In this document: piece by piece, positions 1-4,787 of the stretch
Layout of the letters: each line of letters starts with the position of its first letter
How positions within the stretch are numbered: position 1 is the first letter of the stretch
NCBI GenBank assembly: GCA_021827885.1
Contig: JAKAUD010000241.1
Location: forward strand, 1-7,548
Direction of reading: 5' to 3'
Source of the DNA: Thermoplasmata archaeon
Lineage (GTDB): Archaea; Thermoplasmatota; Thermoplasmata; Thermoplasmatales; Thermoplasmataceae
DNA: 7,548 nt
The notes under the pieces: model-generated
Database searches by the model: none
What the model saw: only the letters and a program-made list of their open reading frames with translations
Told to the model about the DNA's origin: nothing
Position numbers and translations under genes: made by a program

Positions 1-63
1 CTGCTATCCTGACATCAGGATCTCCCCTGTAGTATTCCCTTGGTGGTAAATAGTTGAGGGAAG
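1..63. repeat. Direct terminal repeat, left copy (partner 7486-7548)
   Basis: The first 63 bases equal the last 63 bases of the window, in the same orientation, except A at position 20 versus T at 7505. Both lie in IS3 OrfB. Confidence 0.95.
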
Positions 64-260
64 AATGCCTTCTTTCATTGTTATACCATTGCACTATGCG
101 ATCTATTGATATCCCTTTAATTCGTGGGCTTTCTGCTCAGATGATCGTAATACCATGATCTCACAATTCCCCGCACCGAAAGAGTCCTTGAAAGTGCGAA
201 TCCTGACTGTCTTATTGCCTTGTCAACGGTAAGTTTCACCTCAAAGAACATAGATCTCAT
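1..260 (-). pseudogene. IS3-family transposase OrfB, core deleted and frame-shifted
   Basis: OrfB should be a DDE integrase of roughly 270-290 residues. Here ATG at 258-260 opens 47 codons (MRSMFFEVKLTVDKAIRQSG..., ending SWYYDHLSRKPTN) that stop at 117-119. That matches the N-terminal part of such proteins. In a different frame, from about 136 to the window edge, the typical C-terminal part appears: SIDRIVQWYNNERRHSSLNY, then LPPREYYRGDPDVRIA. The two parts abut at about 112-136 with no room for the D, D and E catalytic residues between them, so roughly half the protein or more is missing. The C-terminal part is nearly identical to the second copy at the right edge of the window, which shows the reading is right. 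The gene continues left of position 1. Confidence 0.82.
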
Positions 261-574
261 GTCTTTCCCCTGAAGTTTCCAATATTTTTTTTTAGCTGAA
301 GATTCTCTGTTACTATCTCTGTAATAGTTTCCTTGAGCCGTTCCAGTTTCTTTTCCTGTTCCTCAATAACCTTCCGGTTCGAGGTGTTTTTTCTTCCACG
401 GTCATCAAACACATTCACGCTACTCTTCATGAGTTTCTTTTTCCTCTCATAGAATCTCGATGACTGGATTCCATACTTCTTGCAGAGTTCTGATATCTGT
501 ATGCTTCCGCTCAATCCTTCAATAACTATTTTCAGTTTTTCTTCAGATTTATACGTCCTTCTATTTTCATTCAA
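257..574 (-). CDS. IS3-family transposase OrfA (HTH_Tnp_1)
   Basis: This 105-residue protein is the DNA-binding subunit of an IS3-type transposase. Residues about 7-45 form the HTH_Tnp_1 helix-turn-helix (YKSEEKLKIVIEGL, then ISELCKKYGIQSSRFYERKK), which in this family recognises the terminal repeats. Residues about 69-97 form a charged coiled coil with regularly spaced L/I/V (EEQEKKLERLKETITEIV), the usual OrfA/OrfB multimerisation zipper. The length is typical for the family. Its stop codon overlaps the OrfB start (ATGA, 257-260). A run of nine A lies near its 3' end, where IS3 elements usually shift to the -1 frame. It is intact, so it could still be made and might act as a repressor or inhibitor of related copies, but the OrfB downstream is broken. 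Confidence 0.88.
   Translation of the reverse strand: MNENRRTYKSEEKLKIVIEGLSGSIQISELCKKYGIQSSRFYERKKKLMKSSVNVFDDRGRKNTSNRKVIEEQEKKLERLKETITEIVTENLQLKKNIGNFRGKT
285..293 (-). promoter_or_regulatory. A9 slippery run, candidate -1 frameshift site between OrfA and OrfB
   Basis: On the minus strand nine consecutive A lie 25 bases before the OrfB ATG, within the OrfA codons for LQLKKN. The OrfB frame is -1 relative to OrfA and is open from this run through to OrfB (reading KKKYWKLQGKDM). IS3-family elements commonly make their OrfAB fusion by -1 slippage on such a run. That slippage happens here is inferred from family behaviour. Confidence 0.5.
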
Positions 575-662
575 CTTCTGAACTTGACTTTCGATGAGAG
601 GTCAATGGGCAATCTCATGCAGAAGTGCTTTCACACGGATTGAAATGTTAATTCTTCAAAAA

Positions 663-806
663 TTATGTTGGTACGGAATTTAATACTTTTCTGGGATATG
701 GTATCTTCATCTTATAAAGAATATTCCCGGCTTTTTCCGATTCCGACCTGAGGATTATTATGCCGTCTGGAGTCCTGACGGGCATTGCATTCTTCTGGTA
801 ACTCAT
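663..806 (-). CDS. Possible small protein, 47 residues, function unknown
   Basis: The minus strand can encode a 47-residue protein starting MSYQKNAMPVRTPDGIII and ending KMKIPYPRKVLNSVPT. A GGAG motif (814-817) lies 7 bases before the ATG, a good Shine-Dalgarno spacing. Codon choice (AGG/AGA, ATA, mixed third positions) resembles the other genes here, and the composition is that of a soluble basic protein with no membrane segment. It lies between the IS3 tip and the divergent GNAT gene. The frame is open further upstream, antisense to the GNAT gene, but that part looks like noise. I recognise no family. It could be a real small gene, the tail of a gene truncated by rearrangement, or chance. 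Confidence 0.35.
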   Translation of the reverse strand: MSYQKNAMPVRTPDGIIILRSESEKAGNILYKMKIPYPRKVLNSVPT

Positions 807-852
807 ATTCTGACTCCTACAGAACTCCGGAAGTTTATGATTACCCAGAGAT

Positions 853-860
853 TTTATATT
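853..860 (+). promoter_or_regulatory. TATA box of the GNAT gene
   Basis: TTTATATT is centred about 29 bases before the GNAT ATG. At the usual archaeal spacing this places transcription start at or within a few bases of the start codon, giving a leaderless mRNA. There is no Shine-Dalgarno sequence before the ATG, which agrees. Confidence 0.5.
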
Positions 861-885
861 CATCCCTGGCGATACCGACGTAATA

Positions 886-1377
886 ATGAACGTGCGAAAT
901 GCAACGCCTGAAGATGAACGGGATATCGCTACCCTGATATCACAATTCAGGGTTGAACTCAAAAAGCTAAAGGATGTGCAAACTGAACCCGATATTAAGA
1001 AGGCAAGAGAAGAATTCAGGGGATATATTGCAGCAAAATACCCAATATTTGTTGCAGAGGATGATAATGGTAGTCTGGGCGCATACCTCGTATGCAGGAT
1101 AATTGATAACGTAGTTTGGGTAGAATCCATTTTTGTTTCAGAAAAGGAAAGAAGGAAAGGCATAGCCGCACAGCTGTTTCATCGGGCTGAAAAATTGGCG
1201 CTGGATTTGGGAAATGAAACACTTTATTTGTGGATTCATCCCAATAACGATAAAATGGTTGCGTTTCTCTCAAAACTGGATTATGATGTGTTGAATCTTA
1301 TTGAAATAAGGAAAAAACTGACCAACGAGAAGATATCGAGTAAACTCAAAGTTGGTTCTCATGACTATTATTATTGA
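886..1377 (+). CDS. GNAT-family N-acetyltransferase
   Basis: This 163-residue cytosolic protein has the GNAT fold, which transfers an acetyl group from acetyl-CoA to an amine. Residues 1-25 (NVRNATPEDERDIATLISQF) are the usual first strand and helix. About 66-80 (LGAYLVCRIIDNVVWV) are the central strands. VESIFVSEKERRKGIAAQLF (about 80-99) is motif A, where RRKGIAA is the pyrophosphate-binding (R/Q)xxGxG/A loop. The following LYLWIHPNN...AFLSKLDYDV is the strand-helix-strand that usually carries the acceptor site. The length is normal for a single-domain GNAT. The start fits a leaderless promoter. The C-terminal tail (KLKVGSHDYYY) is short and tyrosine-rich. The substrate cannot be told from sequence; small molecules and protein N-termini are both possible. 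It seems monocistronic. Confidence 0.85.
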   Translation: MNVRNATPEDERDIATLISQFRVELKKLKDVQTEPDIKKAREEFRGYIAAKYPIFVAEDDNGSLGAYLVCRIIDNVVWVESIFVSEKERRKGIAAQLFHRAEKLALDLGNETLYLWIHPNNDKMVAFLSKLDYDVLNLIEIRKKLTNEKISSKLKVGSHDYYY

Positions 1378-1388
1378 TTTTTCATTTA
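1375..1388 (+). terminator. Weak T-rich terminator after the GNAT gene
   Basis: Directly over and after the stop codon the plus strand reads TGATTTTTCATTTA. Archaeal transcription often ends at short T runs without a hairpin, and the next plus-strand gene has its own promoter. Only position and base composition support this. Confidence 0.3.
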
Positions 1389-1439
1389 CATCAAGGGACG
1401 AGTGACATCGTTCTCATTTGGGGATGGGAATTAACTGAA

Positions 1440-1559
1440 CTATTCCCTCGTCGCACTTTCCTTATCAATGTCCAATTTCTTATCAACTTCACATCCTCTT
1501 CTCAATACAGAATAGAGAATTTTGCGATAATTACATGAATCCAATAATTGAAAAATCAT
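1440..1559 (-). CDS. Possible small protein, 39 residues, function unknown
   Basis: The minus strand can encode 39 residues: MIFQLLDSCNYRKILYSVLR, then RGCEVDKKLDIDKESATRE. The first half looks like an amphipathic helix pair with two cysteines (C9 and C23), and the second half is charged. An AGGAGGAG Shine-Dalgarno sequence (1571-1578) precedes the ATG, with 11 bases between them, and sits in the loop of a hairpin. A TATA-like ATTATAA on the minus strand (about 1599-1606) lies about 43 bases before the ATG. It is divergent from the ATPase gene and shares its control region. I recognise no family; RKILYSVLRRG vaguely recalls the start of winged-helix proteins, which is not enough for a call. 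It may also be a remnant or chance. Confidence 0.4.
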   Translation of the reverse strand: MIFQLLDSCNYRKILYSVLRRGCEVDKKLDIDKESATRE

Positions 1560-1585
1560 AAGATCATCTTCTCCTCCTGATCTTA
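1559..1585 (-). promoter_or_regulatory. Hairpin presenting a Shine-Dalgarno sequence before the 39-residue ORF
   Basis: On the minus strand TAAGATCA and TGATCTTA form a perfect 8-base-pair stem around the 11-base loop GGAGGAGAAGA. The last base of the stem is the A of the ATG of the 39-residue ORF. In RNA this would display the ribosome site in the loop while pairing the bases next to the start codon. If transcription starts late (about 1575, as the TATA-like box suggests) the left arm would not be in the RNA, so it might instead be a DNA site. The inverted repeat is directly visible; its role is inferred. Confidence 0.4.
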
Positions 1586-1628
1586 GTTAATTTCCAGGTT
1601 ATAATCTTTTGATGGGTTGAATCGTACA

Positions 1629-1667
1629 GTATAATATACAAAAAGTATTAAAAACTGTATAATATAC
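1629..1667 (+). promoter_or_regulatory. Paired palindromic operator flanking the ATPase promoter
   Basis: The perfect palindrome GTATAATATAC (GTATA-A-TATAC) occurs twice, at 1629-1639 and 1657-1667, start-to-start 28 bases apart. The two copies bracket the TATA-like box at 1646-1653 and lie just before the ATPase start. Flanking TACAG (1625-1629 and 1670-1674) and CTGTA (1655-1659) extend the symmetry. Two identical symmetric sites around a TATA box are the arrangement expected for a dimeric repressor that blocks TBP/TFB and polymerase. No regulator gene can be named from this window. Confidence 0.5.
1646..1653 (+). promoter_or_regulatory. TATA box of the AAA_14/DUF4143 ATPase gene
   Basis: TATTAAAA, preceded by the A-rich AAAAG expected of a BRE-like element, is centred about 26 bases before the first possible start codon at 1676. 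This predicts a leaderless transcript. The two palindromes themselves also contain TATA-like sequence. The upstream copy (centre 1634) would place the start at about 1660, so the assignment is not unique. Confidence 0.4.
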
Positions 1668-1675
1668 TTTACAGA

Positions 1676-2977
1676 TTGGTGACTGTTGAGGATTTCAAGT
1701 ACGTGATTGCACTATGGAAGAACTTCCAGATACCAGATCTTGTTGAACGTGACGTCAAGATAGATTTAGATGTAAACAAAATAATAACAATAGCAGGGGT
1801 TAGGCGCTCTGGCAAGACACACGTAATGTTTCAATGCATGAATTCACTATTGAGGAAAGGTGTTGAAAGGGATAACATATTTTATGTTGATTTCGAAAAT
1901 GAGAGACTTGTTGGAATAAAAGCCACAGATCTTGATAACCTCCTTATTGCACATAACGAACTGTTCAACCCAAACAGTATGGTCTACATTTTCCTTGACG
2001 AAATCCAGGTCGTAGAAAACTGGGAGAAGTGGGTTAGAAAGATATATGATACAGGTGCATACCGTCTCATAATAACCAGGTCATCCTCTGAATTGCTGAG
2101 CGATGAAATTGCAACCTCATTAGCAGGAAGAAACCTCACGTATGTTATCTACCCCTTTTCATTTGAAGAATACATTAGGGCCAGAAATATCGAGGTTGGG
2201 AAGTTGACAAAATATTCTATTGATAGGAGTACTATTCTTAAGGCTCTTAACGAATTTTTAGAGTTTGGTTCTTTCCCGGAAGTGGCCTTAACTAATGATG
2301 AATCCAGGAAACTTGAACTTCTTTCGTCCTACTTTGATGCAATTTTTTTCAAAGACATTGTTCGAAGATACAAAATTAGAGAAGTAGGGGAACTTAGAGT
2401 ATTTCTCAGGATTATTTCAAGCAACTATGCCGTATATTTCAGTTCAGTCAAGGCCTTCAATTATTTCCAAAGCGTGGGAATCAAAATAAGCAGGGTAACA
2501 ATTTTGAAGTTCCTGGAATATGCGCAATCTGTCTTTCTGGTTAGTTTACTCGATCAATACGAAAAAAGTGTAAGAAAACGTATATCCAAGCAAACGAAGA
2601 CCTATGTGATAGATGTTGGTGTTTCCCGTCTCTTCTCTGACATAGACAAAGGAAGATCTTTGGAGAATGCAGTTTTCCTCGAATTGCTAAGGAGAAAGGG
2701 AACTTTGGGCAGTCTTGACTATCTCAGACTTGAATCTGGAAAAGAAATAGATTTTATTGTTAGGGGAAAGACAATAGAACTTCTACAGGCCTGTTATGAC
2801 ATATCCGCCCAAGGCACCAAATCACGCGAGATCAATGGACTTGTAGAAGCTGCCACAAAGCTTGGGTTGAAAAATGGAACGGTAATTACGTACGATTACG
2901 AAAATAAGGAAATAGTTGATGGAATATCTATAGAATATATCCCATTCTGGATCTGGGCATTACCTAATATGCATTAG
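1676..2977 (+). CDS. AAA_14 / DUF4143 family ATPase
   Basis: This 433-residue protein has the standard two-domain build of the family. The N-terminal AAA_14 ATPase has Walker A GVRRSGKT (41-48), Walker B YIFLDEIQ (104-111) and the sensor region IITRSSSELLS (132-142), followed by SLAGR (148-152) and YPFSFEEY. FLEFGSFPEV (194-203) and YFDAIFFKDIVRRY (219-232) are further family signatures. The C-terminal DUF4143 region has YVIDVGVSRLF (310-320), ENAVFLELLRR (330-340), GKEIDFIV (355-362) and ELLQACYDI (368-376), resembling a PD-(D/E)XK nuclease fold. The family's role is poorly known. The usual Gly in TGSSS is Arg135 here. The start is TTG at 1676 or GTG at 1679; both fit a leaderless promoter, and no ATG lies before Met51. 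It appears monocistronic under a palindromic operator. Confidence 0.88.
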   Translation: MVTVEDFKYVIALWKNFQIPDLVERDVKIDLDVNKIITIAGVRRSGKTHVMFQCMNSLLRKGVERDNIFYVDFENERLVGIKATDLDNLLIAHNELFNPNSMVYIFLDEIQVVENWEKWVRKIYDTGAYRLIITRSSSELLSDEIATSLAGRNLTYVIYPFSFEEYIRARNIEVGKLTKYSIDRSTILKALNEFLEFGSFPEVALTNDESRKLELLSSYFDAIFFKDIVRRYKIREVGELRVFLRIISSNYAVYFSSVKAFNYFQSVGIKISRVTILKFLEYAQSVFLVSLLDQYEKSVRKRISKQTKTYVIDVGVSRLFSDIDKGRSLENAVFLELLRRKGTLGSLDYLRLESGKEIDFIVRGKTIELLQACYDISAQGTKSREINGLVEAATKLGLKNGTVITYDYENKEIVDGISIEYIPFWIWALPNMH

Positions 2978-3357
2978 TGGGTCCGACCAACAGAACCGGC
3001 AAAGTATTACTTCCTCAAAAAAAATTTGAGCAAATGACAACCAGTTCACTGTCGCTGATAACCTAATAAGATATCAGTATTTACAGGAAGTTATCAGTGA
3101 TACATCAATGAACTATCACTAAATACCGATACAACGATGAGTATGGAATTAGAGCTAGTTTGTCGATAGATACTTGAAGAACCTAGAATTCCATTAGGTT
3201 TGCAATTCATTCCCTCTTTAAGGGCCTGAACTTCATCGTCCAGAGGTTTGCAAAAATCAATTCGAAACCTCACGAATACATTATTGATATAAATCAGACT
3301 GAAGCATCTGTTTGGATCCGTAGGATTGTACTCCTCTCTAAAAGCAAGGAACTCTTG
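2978..3357. other. 380-base convergent gap with inverted repeats and a possible gene remnant
   Basis: The gap separates the ends of the plus-strand ATPase and the minus-strand glycosyltransferase, so it should hold terminators rather than promoters. A 6-base-pair inverted repeat CTCAAA/TTTGAG (3014-3030) with an A5 loop follows the ATPase. A cluster of TGATA/TATCA repeats occupies 3052-3102. From about 3124 the plus strand reads a protein-like frame (YRYNDEYGIRASLSIDT) broken by two stops at about 3174 and 3183. It is then open (FAIHSLFKGLNFIVQRFAKI and on) into the antisense of the glycosyltransferase. No start codon or promoter supports it, and I recognise no family. Confidence 0.4.
3052..3102. 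repeat. Inverted repeats built from TGATA/TATCA
   Basis: TCGCTGATAAC (3052-3062) and GTTATCAGTGA (3090-3100) are inverted repeats matching at 10 of 11 positions. Within and beside them are TATCAG (3072-3077) and the perfect palindrome TATCAGTGATA (3092-3102). The outer arms may extend weakly through GTTCACTG and its partner CAATGAAC with a short gap. It could fold as a transcript-end hairpin, be a protein-binding site, or mark the end of a lost element; there is no coding gene to connect it with. Confidence 0.45.
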
Positions 3358-4635
3358 TCAAATTTCCAGCGGAACTTTTTCGATATTATCTTCTCCTTTT
3401 GCGATAAATGTGGATCTCGAAGCCTTGTGGTATGTAATGAGAGCGTATATGGAAGCCAGGAAAATAAGAAAAGAAGCCATTGCACCATAGATTATAATCC
3501 GGATTCTATCCTTTCTCACATTATTCATCGCAGCAGAAAGAAAGATAAAAGAACCACCGCTCCCCATTATTGAACTCAGTAACGCGATCGGCCTCCTTAG
3601 ATCTGAAAACAACACAAATTCCAGTGACGTGAATGAAGGGATCGCGCCAAATGTCACGTGATGGAATATGGTGTGAACATAGAAGAATGCCCTTATGAAA
3701 ATAGCAATTGTGAACAGTATAGGCATTGCAAACGTCATGATCATTTCAGCCCTGTAGAAATTGCCAGCCTTTTTTGCAGTCCCATTTCTAAAATTCAAGA
3801 AGAAAGATCTCCAGGAATTTCTAGTCCATCTCACAAGTTGTTTTGAAAATGTCTTTACCGTTCTCTTAGGGGAAACCATCACCATGACATCAAAATCCTT
3901 TATGGCCAGGTATCCCTTTCTAATCACGATTGATGTCAACTCGGAATCATCGCCACCGCCTTCATACGGAATCCCGCCATTTATCCTCAACCCACGAAAT
4001 TCTGGAGATAGAATGTGGCTCTTGATAAGCTCTGTTCTATACATTGCGCATGCCCCATCAAGAAGAGACACGCTCCCTCTGAGGCTCATAGCCCTCATTA
4101 ATGTCTCCTTTGATCTCTCAAGAAATTCAGAGGCATAGGATATCTTGTTTGATTTTTCAAGCTTGATTCCTATGTTTGCTCCCACGCCGCCTACATTCTC
4201 CTGAAAATTTGCAAGAAGTTTCCTGACAGAACCTTCCTGGAGATATGCATCAGCATCAATGAGGAGTGTGAATTTTGTTGAAACACGTGATATTCCGTTG
4301 GCAATTGATTCTCTCTTTCCCATCCTTACGCCATTCTTTATGACAACTACCCCCGGAACCATTGATGCCCTGTCATAATTATCACTGCTTCCATCTACTA
4401 CAAGATAGACTGTCTTAACCTGATTCTGAAGAACAGCCAAATTAATTAGAACAGAATCGGGATCTTCCGAATATACAGGCATTATCGCGGTGACCTCGTC
4501 CTCATCAAATTCCCCACTTGACTTATCCTTAATTTTATATCTGTAAGCGTAAGCCGCATTTACGATATAAAAAAGCATAGATGCAACAGAAATAAGGAGA
4601 AGTATGGTTATAATTGTTAGGAGTCCGATATCCAT
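3358..4635 (-). CDS. Membrane-bound family 2 glycosyltransferase
   Basis: This 425-residue membrane enzyme belongs to the processive GT2 type (hyaluronan, cellulose and NodC-like synthases), which adds sugars from nucleotide-sugar donors at the cytoplasmic face. One membrane helix (about 4-28) precedes the catalytic domain. The domain starts TAIMPVYSEDPDS and shows LVVDGSSD (Asp81, nucleotide binding), LLIDADAY (Asp127 and Asp129, the DxD metal site), GGGDDSELT (Asp229/230, catalytic base region) and QLVRW (266-270, the QxxRW acceptor-site motif). Three more membrane stretches follow at about 297-320, 348-369 and 378-401, then a short hydrophilic tail. The full motif set suggests an active enzyme that makes a surface or exported glycan; the sugar cannot be told. 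The gene stands alone with its own promoter. Confidence 0.88.
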   Translation of the reverse strand: MDIGLLTIITILLLISVASMLFYIVNAAYAYRYKIKDKSSGEFDEDEVTAIMPVYSEDPDSVLINLAVLQNQVKTVYLVVDGSSDNYDRASMVPGVVVIKNGVRMGKRESIANGISRVSTKFTLLIDADAYLQEGSVRKLLANFQENVGGVGANIGIKLEKSNKISYASEFLERSKETLMRAMSLRGSVSLLDGACAMYRTELIKSHILSPEFRGLRINGGIPYEGGGDDSELTSIVIRKGYLAIKDFDVMVMVSPKRTVKTFSKQLVRWTRNSWRSFFLNFRNGTAKKAGNFYRAEMIMTFAMPILFTIAIFIRAFFYVHTIFHHVTFGAIPSFTSLEFVLFSDLRRPIALLSSIMGSGGSFIFLSAAMNNVRKDRIRIIIYGAMASFLIFLASIYALITYHKASRSTFIAKGEDNIEKVPLEI

Positions 4636-4660
4636 TCTCTGTTTACAATCGTGACCAAGC

Positions 4661-4674
4661 CCTTAAATTTATGG
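4661..4674 (-). promoter_or_regulatory. TATA box of the glycosyltransferase gene
   Basis: On the minus strand CATAAATTTAAGGG is centred about 32 bases before the ATG at 4635. This predicts a transcript with a leader of only a few bases. No Shine-Dalgarno sequence is present before the start. Confidence 0.4.
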
Positions 4675-4760
4675 AACAACCTTTTAGTACATTCCAACGA
4701 AAAAGATGATTTCCTGAAGTGATCTTCGCAGGTTAGAGAAAATTATCGTGATGAATGCGA

Positions 4761-4787
4761 TAAAATCTAATAAACAGCCAAAAGAAA
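4761..4787 (-). terminator. T-rich terminator after the NicO-like gene
   Basis: Directly after the stop codon the minus strand reads TTTCTTTTGGCTGTTTATTA and then GATTTTA. This U-rich tract without a hairpin is the usual archaeal end signal. It separates this gene from the glycosyltransferase, which lies downstream on the same strand with its own TATA box. Confidence 0.4.

Larger units (their letters stand above)
1..617 (-). mobile_element. IS3-family element, left copy, internally deleted and cut by the window edge
   Basis: This stretch reads on the minus strand as the upstream end of an IS3-family element: a short non-coding end, OrfA, then an OrfB that overlaps OrfA by ATGA. The likely left tip is at about 617, where the minus strand reads TGAGATTGCCCATTGACC. 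That begins with TG and has the G/C-rich TGCCC look of many IS3-family terminal repeats, but I could not find a convincing full match at the other end. OrfB keeps its first 47 codons and its last part but has lost the middle, so this copy cannot encode a working DDE transposase. The element continues to the left of the window. Family assignment is strong; the exact tip is a guess. Confidence 0.8.

Noticed and set aside
663..1163. Long minus-strand frame of 166 codons over the GNAT gene
   Set aside because: Its first two thirds are antisense to a clear GNAT coding region and read as serine-rich noise. Only the last 47 codons (663-806), with their own ATG and SD, are kept as a candidate.
1426..1447. 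Inverted repeat GGGAAT/ATTCCC with a 10-base loop
   Set aside because: It is short, overlaps the end of the candidate 39-residue ORF, and has no T run; it is compatible with chance.
1461..1486. Direct repeat CTTATCAA 18 bases apart
   Set aside because: It is explained by similar codons (DKK... and DKE...) within the candidate minus-strand small ORF and is not an array.
886..2977. GNAT plus ATPase as a toxin-antitoxin or defence operon
   Set aside because: The two genes are about 300 bases apart with a minus-strand candidate between them and separate promoters, so they are unlikely to be co-transcribed. The GNAT has no DUF1778-type antitoxin partner visible.
3014..3030. CTCAAA/TTTGAG hairpin as an intrinsic terminator of the ATPase gene
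   Set aside because: The stem is only 6 base pairs of weak sequence and no U tract follows on the plus strand; mentioned only within the gap description.
3761..4138. Plus-strand frame of 125 codons inside the glycosyltransferase
   Set aside because: It is antisense to the conserved catalytic part of the GT2 gene, has no family motif and no promoter, and is a shadow.
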